In this document: piece by piece, positions 34,065 to 43,647 of the stretch
Layout: every line of letters begins with the position of its first letter
How positions within the stretch are numbered: position 1 is the first letter of the stretch
Assembly: GCA_040217175.1 (NCBI GenBank)
Contig: JAVJNT010000001.1
Coordinates: forward strand, 1,364,001 to 1,428,000
Direction of reading: 5' to 3'
Origin: Phycisphaerales bacterium
GTDB taxonomy: Bacteria > Planctomycetota > Phycisphaerae > Phycisphaerales > UBA1924
DNA: 64,000 bases
The notes under the pieces: generated by a model
Told to the model about the DNA's origin: nothing
The model's database searches: none
What the model saw: the letters and a program-made list of their open reading frames with translations, nothing else
Program-made: the position numbers and the translations under genes

Positions 34065-34838
34065 ATGGTAGACCAACCACTAACTAAGCCGACGGCCAGC
34101 CGGGCGGCATGCACGCTGGTCCTGATGCTCGCGGCCCTGACGCTAACGGCGTGTGCCAGCGGCGGCGGCCAGTCCTCCTACCGCGAGTACTACGAGGCCG
34201 GTCAGTACCGCGCCGCGCTGGCGCGTGCCCAGGCGACCGAGGGCCGGCCTGGCGGCAACTCCGACGCCGCCCTCGTCGCAGGCCTGAGTGCCGAGGCCCT
34301 GCGCGACGATGCGACCGCCCGGGCGTGGCTCCAGCCCATCGCCCGGGGCTCGGGAGACCGGGCCGCCCGGGCCCAGGCCGGGCTGGCGCTCATCGAGCTG
34401 CGCACGGGAGACCCACTCCGGGCCGCACGCCAGCTCGAGGCCGCCAGCGCCCAACTCACCGGGACCGATTCGCGCGAGGCCGCGCGCGTCGCGGCCCAGG
34501 CCTACGAGCAGGCCGGCCGGCAGAGCGATGCCGACCGCATGCGCCGCCGGTCGGCCGGCACCTTCGAGCCGGCAACGCCCGGCGACGCCACCTTCGTCGC
34601 CGGCGGCTTCACGCTGCAGCTTGGCGCCTACAGCACGCGCAGCCGAGCGACGCAACGGCTGACCGAAGTGCGCTCGGCCGCGCGCACCAGCGGCCTGGGC
34701 GAACCCCGCATCGAAATGGCCGCCCGCGACGGCCGCGTGCTCTACCTCGTGCACGTCGGTCGATTCCGCACGGCGGGCGATGCGGAGCGCGCCCGCCGTA
34801 CGCTCGGCGTCTCGTCGATCGTCGCCAGCGCCATCTAG
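34065..34838 (+). CDS. SPOR-domain lipoprotein with TPR-like repeats
   Basis: 257 aa. The ATG at 34065 has an AAGGA site upstream. The signal peptide ends in a lipobox LTACASG (Cys at about residue 30), so it is lipid-anchored. The middle (about 40-160) is helical with TPR-like units (YYEAGQYRAALARAQA, AEALRDDATARAWL). The C-terminal ~75 residues form a SPOR domain: FTLQLGAYSTRSRATQRL, then LYLVHVGRFRTAGDAERARR, the classic QxGxF/Y and VxxGxF pattern that binds denuded septal peptidoglycan. Likely a division-associated envelope protein. It is divergent from the acyl-activating gene. Confidence 0.87.
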   Translation: MVDQPLTKPTASRAACTLVLMLAALTLTACASGGGQSSYREYYEAGQYRAALARAQATEGRPGGNSDAALVAGLSAEALRDDATARAWLQPIARGSGDRAARAQAGLALIELRTGDPLRAARQLEAASAQLTGTDSREAARVAAQAYEQAGRQSDADRMRRRSAGTFEPATPGDATFVAGGFTLQLGAYSTRSRATQRLTEVRSAARTSGLGEPRIEMAARDGRVLYLVHVGRFRTAGDAERARRTLGVSSIVASAI

Positions 34839-34857
34839 CAACGCGAGCAAACAAAGA

Positions 34858-34886
34858 GCGGGGCCCGTGCATCGCACGCGCCCCGC
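34858..34886 (-). terminator. hairpin between convergent genes, probable terminator of the hydrolase gene
   Basis: Stem GCGGGGC (34858-34864) with GCCCCGC (34880-34886) plus an inner CGTGC/GCACG stem. On the minus strand it is followed by CTCTTTGTTTGC, a T-rich tail. No T tract follows on the plus strand. Confidence 0.6.
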
Positions 34887-34921
34887 CGGGAACGAACCTC
34901 ACGCTGCCGTCTTCCCGGAGA

Positions 34922-37900
34922 CTACGGGCAGCTGGTGGTGAAGATCTGGAACGCATCCAGGCCCGCTTCGGTCACCGAGTCGTTGGGGTTGTCGGTGGCC
35001 AGGAATCGGAATCGCATCTGGCTCGTCACGGGCACGAAATCGCTGATGGTCCAGGTCTTCTTGACCCAGCCCGCCGCGTCGCCCGTGCTCTCGATGGTCA
35101 CCCAGTCGAGCCCGCCGTTGTTGGAGACCTCGACGTCCATGGTGTCGATGTCCAGGTCGTCGTTGGTGAACCAGCGTGCGTAGCTGAGCTGCGCGTCCGG
35201 CGTGGCGCTCAGGTCATAGACCGGCGAGATCAGGATCGTCGGGCCGCCGTCCACGTCGCTGTTGCCCGCGACGTTGTCGGTCACCCAGCACTGGCCCGAA
35301 CCGTCAAAGTCGGCAAACGGATCGCCGCGACCACCGGCGGCGGGTACGCCGCGGTCCCACTGACCATCGGTCAGATCGATGTTCTCGACCGTCCAGCCCA
35401 CCGCCGTCTCGAAGTCGAGATCGACGACGAACGTCTGGTTGGCCACCTGGTAGCTGAACAGGTCACTCGGCGCCGTCGGCGGGAAGACCACCTCCCCGCT
35501 CACCGTGCCCTCGGCCACCAGGAAGAACTCGGGCGTGTCGCCGCAGGCCGCGGCCGGCACCGTGCCCTCGTACAAATCGCCGCCCAGGCTCACCAGCGGC
35601 ACGTCGATGAACGATCCGCCGTCGAAGCGGTACCGCAGGACCTCCGAGCCGCCGACCAGTGCCTCGCCGTCCTTGGCCTTGATCTCGACCTCGAACGTGA
35701 CCGCTTCGCCCGGCGCCACGATGTCGGGGAGCAGGGTCTCCACGTCGAAGTCGACGCCCAGCGGCGCGCGGTTGTTGTTGACGTAGATGTCGTCGAGGCC
35801 CAGGCGGCCAACCGACGACCCGAAGCTCGGGCCGAAGTCGAAGCGAACGGCCTCGATGTTCGAAAGATCCAGCCCGCTGCCATTGACGAGGAAGTCTTGC
35901 AGGCGGATGCGGGTCGTTTCGTACTCGTTCTGCCAGCCGGCGCCCGAGCCCGAACCGGTGCGCTGGTAGGGCTCCTCGACGCCGCCGCCGTAGACGCCGG
36001 TCTGGATCGAACTCGTGGTGCCGCTGCCGTCGCGCAGGCTCACGGTGAAGGTCAGGTCGCCGAGCTGGGCGGCCGTCTGCGGGTGCCGCGTGCCCTGGGC
36101 CGCACGGAAGCTGAAGAAGAAGTCGTCGGTGAAGTCCTGCTCGCTGGGGATGACGGCGAACTCGATGTAGCTGTCGCTCGTCCAGTCGAACACCAGGCCG
36201 CGCGAGTCGTCGCCGCCGGTCGAGCGGGTCATGCCGTTGCTGGGCTGCGTGCCCGTCCAGCTGTACGAGCCGTCCGAGTCGGCCTGCAGGACCTCCTGGG
36301 CGTTGCTGACGGTCAGCGTCACCGAGCCGCCCGAGCTGCTCTGGTCGATGGCCCCGTTGGTCTGGAAGTCGTCGATGTAGAAGTCGTCGCCGTCCAGCGT
36401 CTCGCGATACTCACGCACCACGGTCGTCGTCTGGCTGACGCTCAGGCTCTCGAGGCTTTCCGCCTGGCGCCAGAGGTACTCGGTGGCCATGCGGCCGCCA
36501 ATGCTCTCCTCGGCGTGCAGCTTGGCGAGCACCAGGTACACGGCCATCTGAACGCGCTGGGCCTCTTCGCGGCCGATCTCGGTGCCCGGAGGTCCGCGGA
36601 AGTCGTTGAAGCCACAGCAGTTGAAGTCGTTGTGGTCAGCGCCGTGGATGTACGTGCTGTAGCGGTTGCCCTCGGCCCGATCGTGGATGGCAAACGAGCT
36701 GACGCCCGCCGAGGGCGCGCCCGAGATGTCGCCGTCGGCCGAGCCCCACAGCAGGTGGAAGTTCACCAGCCCCGGCTCGGTGCTGCCCGATCCCAGCGAG
36801 TTGTTGGGCGCGATGCTCGACACCAGCACGATGTCGTCCGAGTCGTAGTTCTGCGTGATCACCAGGCCATCGCGCACGCGCGTGAACGCGCGAGCCACGC
36901 CCTCGCCGCCGCGGCTGTGGCCGATCCACATGATGCGGCTGGTGTCGATCTGGCCCTGCAAGACGCCGCCGCCGATGGTGTCCAGCGAGCCCAGCAGCGC
37001 GTCCGTGTGCAGGTACGTCGTCGTGCTGGCCGTCTCGATGCCCGGCACGGTGTCGTTCTGGTTGGCCATCACCACGAATCCGTGGCTCGCCAGGTTTTGC
37101 TGGAGGAAGTCGTACCAGCGGTAGTCGTGTCCGTTGCCGTGGCTGATGACCACCAGCGGCAGCGGCGGCAGGTCGGCGATGTTCTCCGGATACACCGTCA
37201 GCTGGCGGTTGCGGCTTGCGACGATGCCCGGCCAGCTCACCGCATAGTCGAGCCCCGGCGCGGTAGCGTACGGGCCGAGCTGCGTCAGGTTCTTGAAGAT
37301 CGCAAAGCCGCCCAGGTCGCCGCGGCCATCGATCAGGTCGCCGTCGCTCAGCGTGCCGTCGCCGTCGAGGTCGATCACCAGGTCGTAGATGCCTGCGATG
37401 TCGTCGCCCGCCGGCCCGGCCAGCGTCGCCGAATCATCGAGCGCGAACGTGTTGTCCTGGATCGTCCCCGACACGAAGTCGACCGACTGCGCGCTCCCCC
37501 GCACGTCGGTCAGGCTCGGGTCGGCGTCCCACTCGGCCTCGCTCTTGTTGGCCACGACGTAGACGTCGGCCGTCTGGCCCGCCACGGTGGGGAACAGGCC
37601 CGGGTCGACCGCGATGTTCACCGTCGTGCCCGTGTTGTACGCGTCGACGTGGCTCGAGAACGGATACCCGCCCACGATGGTCGCGGCAAGCTCGGTCTCG
37701 ATGACGCCGCCCACCGGGCAGCCCGCGTCGAACTGGTTTTGGAACTCGAGGAAGTCGAAGATCGTCAGCGAGCCATCGCCGTCGAAGTCGGCTGCGAGGT
37801 CACCCGCGGCGAACAGGTTCTGGAACGCCAGGAAGTCGAAGATCGTCAGTTCGCCATCGCCGTCGATGTCGGGCGGGCACTCGGGCGTCGCCGTCGCGAC

Positions 37901-37984
37901 GCCGGCCGCCAGGCCGAGCGCCATGCCGGCGGCAAGGAACAACTTCCACGGGCGCGCCATCGGCGCGGTCTTCGTGCTGGGCAT
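34922..37984 (-). CDS. exported alpha/beta hydrolase with an N-terminal dockerin pair
   Basis: 1020 aa from the ATG at 37984 (GAGGAG upstream). A signal peptide ends near residue 32 (ATATPE). Unlike its neighbours the dockerin pair is at the N-terminus (residues 36-89, CPPDIDGDG to DAGCP). A hydrolase core follows at about 210-520: PLVVISHGNGHDYRW, nucleophile Ser in MWIGHSRGGEGVAR, acid Asp candidate in LLWGSADGDI, and His in YIHGADHNDFNC, the order expected for a lipase/esterase fold. The rest contains beta-sandwich-like parts (KVE- and immunoglobulin-like strands such as LDDIYVNNNR and PVYDLSATPDAQLSYA). Substrate unknown; an ester or polysaccharide-linked ester is plausible. Secreted. Confidence 0.83.
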   Translation of the reverse strand: MPSTKTAPMARPWKLFLAAGMALGLAAGVATATPECPPDIDGDGELTIFDFLAFQNLFAAGDLAADFDGDGSLTIFDFLEFQNQFDAGCPVGGVIETELAATIVGGYPFSSHVDAYNTGTTVNIAVDPGLFPTVAGQTADVYVVANKSEAEWDADPSLTDVRGSAQSVDFVSGTIQDNTFALDDSATLAGPAGDDIAGIYDLVIDLDGDGTLSDGDLIDGRGDLGGFAIFKNLTQLGPYATAPGLDYAVSWPGIVASRNRQLTVYPENIADLPPLPLVVISHGNGHDYRWYDFLQQNLASHGFVVMANQNDTVPGIETASTTTYLHTDALLGSLDTIGGGVLQGQIDTSRIMWIGHSRGGEGVARAFTRVRDGLVITQNYDSDDIVLVSSIAPNNSLGSGSTEPGLVNFHLLWGSADGDISGAPSAGVSSFAIHDRAEGNRYSTYIHGADHNDFNCCGFNDFRGPPGTEIGREEAQRVQMAVYLVLAKLHAEESIGGRMATEYLWRQAESLESLSVSQTTTVVREYRETLDGDDFYIDDFQTNGAIDQSSSGGSVTLTVSNAQEVLQADSDGSYSWTGTQPSNGMTRSTGGDDSRGLVFDWTSDSYIEFAVIPSEQDFTDDFFFSFRAAQGTRHPQTAAQLGDLTFTVSLRDGSGTTSSIQTGVYGGGVEEPYQRTGSGSGAGWQNEYETTRIRLQDFLVNGSGLDLSNIEAVRFDFGPSFGSSVGRLGLDDIYVNNNRAPLGVDFDVETLLPDIVAPGEAVTFEVEIKAKDGEALVGGSEVLRYRFDGGSFIDVPLVSLGGDLYEGTVPAAACGDTPEFFLVAEGTVSGEVVFPPTAPSDLFSYQVANQTFVVDLDFETAVGWTVENIDLTDGQWDRGVPAAGGRGDPFADFDGSGQCWVTDNVAGNSDVDGGPTILISPVYDLSATPDAQLSYARWFTNDDLDIDTMDVEVSNNGGLDWVTIESTGDAAGWVKKTWTISDFVPVTSQMRFRFLATDNPNDSVTEAGLDAFQIFTTSCP

Positions 37985-38150
37985 CAGCTCATCTCCTCTG
38001 CTCTCGTCGAGATCGGTGTTGCACGCGAAAGCGGCCGCGGGATTCCCTCGCGTCCGCAACCCAGCATACAGCAACATCGCCCGCCGCGCAACACGCCACG
38101 CCGGCAATTCGCGTGGTTATCACACGATCAGTCTGTGGTTCGCGTTGATA

Positions 38151-39674
38151 TCAGGGTGCTGGCCGGGTCTCGGCATCCGCCAGCGGACGCAGATCGAGGT
38201 CGTGCCCCACCGCCTCGATCTCGTCGAGCATCAACGCCAGTTCGGCCTCGGTCGCCCGATCGTTAGCAGAAACGTGCCTGAACGCCCGCACGCCGAACAC
38301 CGGCGCGTAGTTCGTCAGCACGCGTCCCCGCAGCCGGACGCGTTCGCGTAGCACGTGCGTGCTCGCATCGATGGCCCGCAGCCGCCGATCGGCCGGCAAC
38401 CCGTCGAGCGAAGGCGCGTGGTACACGAAGCAGGTGTTGCACCCGCCGCCGACCTCATCCGGATCGCTCAGTAATTCGAACCGCTCTCGCTCTCGCACGA
38501 GGTCGCGCATCATCGAGGCAAGCTCGAACTTGCGATCGACGATCTGGGCCATGCCCGCATCACCCCGCGCCTTCCACGCAAGCCATACCTTGAGCGCATC
38601 GACCCGCCGGCCGCACTGGATGCTCATCTCGCCCGTGTCCAGGTCCGGCGCGTCGTTGTCGGCGTGGTACAGGTACTCGGCGTGCACCGCGTTGCACTGG
38701 TGCAAGAGCCCCGGCTCACGCACGATGATGACCGACGCGCTCAGCGGCACGTTCAGCATCTTGTGTACGCACCAGGTCAGCGAGTCGGCCCGCTCGGCAC
38801 CCGCCATGAGCTCCCGCCGCTGCTCGCTCAGCAGCGCGCTGGCACCGTACGCGCCGTCGACGTGCAGCCACAGCCCTTCGCGCTCCGTCACGTCGGCGAT
38901 CACATCGATCGGATCGTACGCACCGAGCACCGTCGAGCCCGCCGTCGCCACCACCAGCATGGGCTGGCGTCCCTCGGCTCGGACCCGCCGCACGGCGTGC
39001 TCGAGCGCATCGACGCGCATCCTGCCGTAGCGGTCCTGCGGCACCTGTACGACGCCGTCGGTCCCCAGCCCCAGGATGACCGCCGCCCGCTCGACCGAGT
39101 AGTGCGCCTCGGCCGACGTGAAGACGACCGGCTTCGAGCCGCCCAATCCGTGGCTCTTGACGCCGGGCAGCGCCCGCTGGCGGGCCATCAGCATCGCCAT
39201 GAGGTTCGAGAGGCTGCCGCCGGGCGTGAACAGGCCCTCGCACCCGGTCCAGCCGATGGCCTTGCCCATGCGCGCGATCACCTCGCGCTCGACCAGCGTC
39301 ATCGCCGGCGCGACCTCGTAGGTGTACATCGAGGCGTTCATGACGGCCGTCAGCCACTCACCCACGATCGCGACGGGGTCGAACCCGCTGAAGAGCTGGT
39401 TCGAGAAATTGGCGCTGCCCGTGCGGACCGAGAGCTCCATGAGGTCGCGGGCCTGTTCCATGAGCTCGTCGACGGGCACCGGCGGCCCGTCGAGCGCCAG
39501 CGGCACCCTCTGGTGGATGGCGCTCGGCGGCGGGTTCAGCGTCACCGGTGTCTGCGGGTCGTCGCTGCGACGCAGGTATTCGGCGGCCAGGTCGGCGGCG
39601 GCATGCAGGATCTCGGCCACGCGGTCGGACCGCATATCGGAATGCTCTTTGACGGGCCGGCTCTCGCTGGGCAT
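38151..39674 (-). CDS. PLP-dependent group II amino-acid decarboxylase
   Basis: 507 aa from the ATG at 39674; a second ATG at 39635 is possible. Fold type I. Segments: GLFTPGGSLSNLMAM, SAEAHYSVERAA with His191 that stacks on PLP, LWLHVDGAYGAS with Asp273 that pairs with the pyridine nitrogen, and the Schiff-base lysine in TWCVHKMLNVP (His304-Lys305). It belongs with the glutamate/diaminobutyrate/aromatic decarboxylase group; the specific substrate is not decided by the sequence. It is divergent from an AbgT transporter and the hutG-hutI pair, with 86 bp between starts, so a histidine- or glutamate-related role is tempting but unproven. Confidence 0.85.
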   Translation of the reverse strand: MPSESRPVKEHSDMRSDRVAEILHAAADLAAEYLRRSDDPQTPVTLNPPPSAIHQRVPLALDGPPVPVDELMEQARDLMELSVRTGSANFSNQLFSGFDPVAIVGEWLTAVMNASMYTYEVAPAMTLVEREVIARMGKAIGWTGCEGLFTPGGSLSNLMAMLMARQRALPGVKSHGLGGSKPVVFTSAEAHYSVERAAVILGLGTDGVVQVPQDRYGRMRVDALEHAVRRVRAEGRQPMLVVATAGSTVLGAYDPIDVIADVTEREGLWLHVDGAYGASALLSEQRRELMAGAERADSLTWCVHKMLNVPLSASVIIVREPGLLHQCNAVHAEYLYHADNDAPDLDTGEMSIQCGRRVDALKVWLAWKARGDAGMAQIVDRKFELASMMRDLVRERERFELLSDPDEVGGGCNTCFVYHAPSLDGLPADRRLRAIDASTHVLRERVRLRGRVLTNYAPVFGVRAFRHVSANDRATEAELALMLDEIEAVGHDLDLRPLADAETRPAP

Positions 39675-39760
39675 GCACTGCTCCGGGGGTCTCGGTGGGA
39701 TCACAATCTCGGCAGGTCGTAGTTTATTCGCCTCCGAATCGCCCGGCGTACCCTGCGGGC

Positions 39761-41536
39761 ATGCCCGAACCAGCACCCTCCAATGGCGGACGATCCAGGT
39801 CGGTGCTCGGCGCGCCCGGCCGCGCCTTCGCGACGTTCCTGCGCATCGTCGAGTGGCTGGGCAACTGCCTGCCCCACCCCGTCACGCTCTTCGCCCTGCT
39901 CGCGCTCATCGTCGCGCTGGTCAGCGGCGTCGCCGCCTGGGCCAACTGGCAGGTCGTCTTCGAACGTCCGCTGCCCGGCGGCGGGTTCGAGGCCGAGACC
40001 ATCGTCGCCACCAACATCATGAGCGGCGACGGCTTCCGCTGGCTCATCCAGAACCTGGTCACGAACTTCACCAGCTTCGCCCCCCTTGGCACCGTGCTGG
40101 TCGCCCTGCTGGGCGTCGCCGTCGCCGAGCGGAGCGGCTTGCTTAGCGCCGTCATCCGCGCCATGGTCCTCGGCGCGCCGCCGAAGCTCGTCACCCTCGT
40201 CGTCGTGTTCGCCGGCGTGCAGAGCAACATCGCCAGCGAGATGGGCTACGTCGTCCTCATCCCATTGGCCATGGTCGTCTTCCACTCGCTGGGGCGCCAT
40301 CCGTACGCCGGCCTGGCCGCGGCCTTCGCGGGCGTCAGCGGCGGGTACAGCGCCAACCTGCTGCTCGGCACGATCGACCCCTTGCTCGCCGGCATCACGC
40401 AGGAAGCCGCCCAGATCGTCAGCCCGGGCTACGAGGTCCATGCTGCGGTCAACTGGTACTTCATGCAGGTCAGCGTGGGGATGGTCACGATCCTCGGCTG
40501 GGCCGTCACCACCTTCATCGTCGAGCCCCGACTTGGCAAGTACGACCCCGCCAACGCCGACGAATCGGTCGAGAAGGACCCGTCGCTCAGCAGGCTGACC
40601 CCCCAGGAGTGGCGCGGCCTCAAGCATGCCGCCGTCGCGGCCTTCGTCACCATCCTCGCCTTCGCCTACGTCGCCGGGCCGCTGCTGACCAACAAGGTCG
40701 AGGTACCACCAGCCGTCACCATCACCCAGTACTTGGACGCAACGCCAGAGCAGCAGGCCGAATTCGTCGAACAGGCCACGGGACCCGTCGACAAGCGGGC
40801 CCTCCGCATTCCGACGAGCTCGGGCATCAACAAGCTCGACGTGCTCCCGGGCTACGGCATCCTGCGTAACCAGGACACGGGCGGGCTCATGCCCAGCCCC
40901 TTCCTCCGCGGCGTCGTCGCCATGATCTTCGTCTTCTTCATCATCCCGGGCTTCGTCTACGGCCGGGCCGTCGGCAGCATGAAGAACGACCGGGACGTCA
41001 TCGACGCGATGGCCCACGGCATGAGCACGCTGGGGCTCTACATCGTGCTGGTCTTCTTTGCCGCCCAGTTCGTGGCGATGTTCAACTACTCCGGACTGGG
41101 CCGCATGCTCGCGGTGGTCGGGGCGGACGGCATCCGCGCCCTGGGCATCGACTCGCCCATCGTCTTCATCCCCTTCATCCTCATGTGCTGCTTCATCAAC
41201 CTGATGCTGGGCAGCGCCAGCGCCCAGTGGGCGGCGACGGCCCCCATCTTTGTGCCCATGCTCATGGGCGTGGGATACTCGCCCGAGGTCATCCAGGCGG
41301 CCTACCGCATCGGCGACAGCACGACCAACATCATCACGCCCATGATGAGCTACTTCGGCCTCATCCTCGCCGTCGCCGCGCGGTACGACAAGAAGCTGGG
41401 CATCGGCACGATGATCGCCACGATGCTTCCCTACTCCATCGCATTCCTCATCGGCTGGATGATCCTCTTCTACGTCTGGGTGTTCGCGCTCGGCCTTCCC
41501 GTTGGTCCGGGCGCCCCGACGCACTTCACGCCCTGA
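39761..41536 (+). CDS. AbgT-family transporter
   Basis: 591 aa, about 12 TM helices. The start at 39761 gives MPEPAPSNGG. Family features are the opening helix LGNCLPHPVTLFALLALIVAL, AERSGLLSAVIRAMVLGAPPKLVTLVVVF, IASEMGYVVLIPLAMVVFHSLGRHP and YGILRNQDTGGLMPSPF near the middle. The C-terminal core has MCCFINLMLGSASAQWAATAPIFVPM and GDSTTNIITPMMSYF, matching AbgT/MtrF. Known members import p-aminobenzoyl-glutamate or export sulfonamides. Here it lies 9 bp before hutG, so it may carry histidine, an imidazole intermediate or an acyl-glutamate; that is inference from context. Confidence 0.88.
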   Translation: MPEPAPSNGGRSRSVLGAPGRAFATFLRIVEWLGNCLPHPVTLFALLALIVALVSGVAAWANWQVVFERPLPGGGFEAETIVATNIMSGDGFRWLIQNLVTNFTSFAPLGTVLVALLGVAVAERSGLLSAVIRAMVLGAPPKLVTLVVVFAGVQSNIASEMGYVVLIPLAMVVFHSLGRHPYAGLAAAFAGVSGGYSANLLLGTIDPLLAGITQEAAQIVSPGYEVHAAVNWYFMQVSVGMVTILGWAVTTFIVEPRLGKYDPANADESVEKDPSLSRLTPQEWRGLKHAAVAAFVTILAFAYVAGPLLTNKVEVPPAVTITQYLDATPEQQAEFVEQATGPVDKRALRIPTSSGINKLDVLPGYGILRNQDTGGLMPSPFLRGVVAMIFVFFIIPGFVYGRAVGSMKNDRDVIDAMAHGMSTLGLYIVLVFFAAQFVAMFNYSGLGRMLAVVGADGIRALGIDSPIVFIPFILMCCFINLMLGSASAQWAATAPIFVPMLMGVGYSPEVIQAAYRIGDSTTNIITPMMSYFGLILAVAARYDKKLGIGTMIATMLPYSIAFLIGWMILFYVWVFALGLPVGPGAPTHFTP

Positions 41537-41545
41537 GATCAGCCA

Positions 41546-42448
41546 ATGGAAGTGCCGTACGCCACGCCGCCGCAGACGCCGATCGAGCCACACGCCGCGC
41601 GCTTCTCCAGCACGGTCAAGCCGATCAGCGAGTACCAGCCAGACCCCAACGGCCGCCGGGCCGTCGTAATCCTCGGCATGCCCGACGACACGGGCGTGAA
41701 GCTCAACAACGGCAGGCCCGGGGCAAAAGAGGGACCGGGCGCGATCCGGCGTGCGCTATCGCGGATCGGCGTCGATCGCCCGGCGACCTTCGAGTGGCCC
41801 ACCGTCTACGACGCCGGCGACGTGTTGCCCGCGGGCGATAACCTCGACGAGACGCACCGACGGGTGAGCGAAGCATCGGCAGCGTTGGCGAGGGCGGGGC
41901 TACTCCCTATCGGCCTCGGAGGCGGACACGACCTCACTTTCGCCTTCGTTCGCGGCGTCATCGATGGACTGCCAGAGGAACAGCGACCGCGTGTTGGCAC
42001 GTACCTCGACCCACACCTCGACGTCCGCGAGACCACCGGTTCAGGCATGCCGTTCCGGAGGCTCGTCGAAGACTGTGGCGTGCGATCGCTCCGCCTCGCG
42101 GGTTTCGACCCGATCGCCAACACCGCCGCACACCTCGACTGGTTCCGGGCGCACGGGGGAGAACTCATCGAGGTGGACGCCGCGCCACCCCCGACACCCT
42201 TCTTTGCCAGTCTCGACATGGACGTTCTCGACGCCGCACACGCCCCGGGCGTCAGCGCGTTGAACCCCTGCGGCCTCACGCCGCGCGAGGCCGTTGGGTG
42301 GGCGAGGCGTGCGGCCGCCTCGTCCAAGATCCGATGCTTCGACGTCATGGAACTCAGCCCCCCGAACGATGATCGCGACCGCACGACCCGGCTTGCGGCG
42401 TACATCGTGCTGGCAGTGATCGAGCAGTTGGAAGGCCAAAGACTGTGA
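41546..42448 (+). CDS. hutG: formimidoylglutamase (arginase superfamily)
   Basis: 300 aa. Ureohydrolase fold with a dinuclear Mn site: His128 in GLGGGHDLT, Asp155-x-His157-x-Asp159 in YLDPHLDVRE, and Asp224-x-Asp226 in SLDMDVLDA. The usual DAHxD is DPHxD here, a small change that keeps the metal residues. Converts N-formiminoglutamate to glutamate plus formamide. The 3' end overlaps (GTGA) the start of hutI, and an AbgT transporter is 9 bp upstream, so the three form an operon. Its pairing with HutI favours formimidoylglutamase over arginase or agmatinase. Confidence 0.85.
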   Translation: MEVPYATPPQTPIEPHAARFSSTVKPISEYQPDPNGRRAVVILGMPDDTGVKLNNGRPGAKEGPGAIRRALSRIGVDRPATFEWPTVYDAGDVLPAGDNLDETHRRVSEASAALARAGLLPIGLGGGHDLTFAFVRGVIDGLPEEQRPRVGTYLDPHLDVRETTGSGMPFRRLVEDCGVRSLRLAGFDPIANTAAHLDWFRAHGGELIEVDAAPPPTPFFASLDMDVLDAAHAPGVSALNPCGLTPREAVGWARRAAASSKIRCFDVMELSPPNDDRDRTTRLAAYIVLAVIEQLEGQRL

Positions 42449-43647
42449 CGACCATCGCCAACGCCCGGATCCTCACCCTCGACCCATCCCTCGGCGAGGG
42501 CCCACTCGGCCTCATCGCCCGCGGCTGGGTCCGCTTCTCAAACGGCCGCATCGAAGCAGTCCACGCCGGCGATTGCCCGGACCAACCCGATCTGGACGCC
42601 AACGGCCGCGTCCTCATGCCCGCCTTCACCGACTGCCACACCCACGCCTGCTGGGCCGGCAATCGCGTCGACGAGTGGGCCGCGCGGCTCGCCGGGGCCT
42701 CGTACCTCGAACTGCTCGAGGCCGGCGGCGGCATCATGAGCACCGTTCGCGCCGTGCGCGCGGCGAGCCAACAAGCACTCACCGACCTGCTCCTCGAACG
42801 CCTGCACACCATGCTCGACCACGGCACCACCGCCGTCGAGGTCAAATCCGGCTACGGCCTGGACACCGAGCACGAGCTCAAGATGCTCCGCGCCATCGCC
42901 GACGCGAACGACCGCTTCCCCGGCACCATCATCGCGACCGCCTGCATCGGCCACGCCCTCGACCCCGACGTGGAGCGCACCCGCTTCGTCCGCACGACGA
43001 TCGATAAGACACTCCCGGCCGTCACCGCCGAGTTCCCCGGCATCGCCATCGACGCCTACGCCGAGCCCGCCGCCTGGCATCTCGAAGAGTGCCTCGAGCT
43101 GTTCGACGCGGCGATGGAGCGAGGCCACCCCTGCCGCGTCCACGCCGACCAGTTCACGTCGATGGGCATGGTCGAGGCCGCCCTCGACCGCGACTTCCTC
43201 AGCGTCGATCACCTCGAAGCAAGCTCGCCAAAGCTGCTCGAGCGCGTCGCTAAGAGCAATACCCACGCCGTCGTCTTGCCTTGCAGCGGCTTCCATGTCG
43301 ATCGCCGCTACGCCGACGCCCGCACGCTCCTGGAGCACGGCGGCAGCCTCTGCCTCGCCACCAACCTCAATCCCGGCAGCGCGCCGTGTCCGAGCATGCC
43401 AATGGCCATTGCCCTGGCCTGCCGCTTCAACGGCTCCCCGCCAATCACGCCCGAGCAGGCCATCCTGGCAGCAACCCGCACGCCAGCGAAGATGCTGGGA
43501 CTGAACGATCACGGAACGCTCGCGCCCGGCTCGAGCGCGGACGCCATCCTTCTTCATCACACGAACGAGCGTGAACTCGCCCACTCGTTCGGGATAAACC
43601 CGGTCGACCGGGTGTGGGTAGGCGGCGTCCAAGCCACGGCTCTCTGA
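42445..43647 (+). CDS. hutI: imidazolonepropionase
   Basis: 400 aa from a GTG at 42445 that overlaps the hutG stop. Amidohydrolase fold, one metal ion. Metal ligands: His-x-His in DCHTHACWAGNR, and later His residues in RVHADQFTSMG; conserved VKSGYGLDTEHELKML and LPCSGFHVDRRYADAR are HutI signatures, as is NLNPGSAPCPSMPMAIALAC. Hydrolyses imidazolonepropionate to N-formiminoglutamate, the substrate of HutG. The genes for histidine ammonia-lyase and urocanase are not in this window. Length and motifs are typical, so it should be active. Confidence 0.95.
   Translation: MTTIANARILTLDPSLGEGPLGLIARGWVRFSNGRIEAVHAGDCPDQPDLDANGRVLMPAFTDCHTHACWAGNRVDEWAARLAGASYLELLEAGGGIMSTVRAVRAASQQALTDLLLERLHTMLDHGTTAVEVKSGYGLDTEHELKMLRAIADANDRFPGTIIATACIGHALDPDVERTRFVRTTIDKTLPAVTAEFPGIAIDAYAEPAAWHLEECLELFDAAMERGHPCRVHADQFTSMGMVEAALDRDFLSVDHLEASSPKLLERVAKSNTHAVVLPCSGFHVDRRYADARTLLEHGGSLCLATNLNPGSAPCPSMPMAIALACRFNGSPPITPEQAILAATRTPAKMLGLNDHGTLAPGSSADAILLHHTNERELAHSFGINPVDRVWVGGVQATAL

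Noticed and set aside
34109-38266. Plus-strand open frame of 1385 codons
   Set aside because: It is antisense to the SPOR and hydrolase genes, has no domain, signal or ribosome site, and its composition (Arg/Ala/His-rich) is the usual artefact of high-GC DNA.
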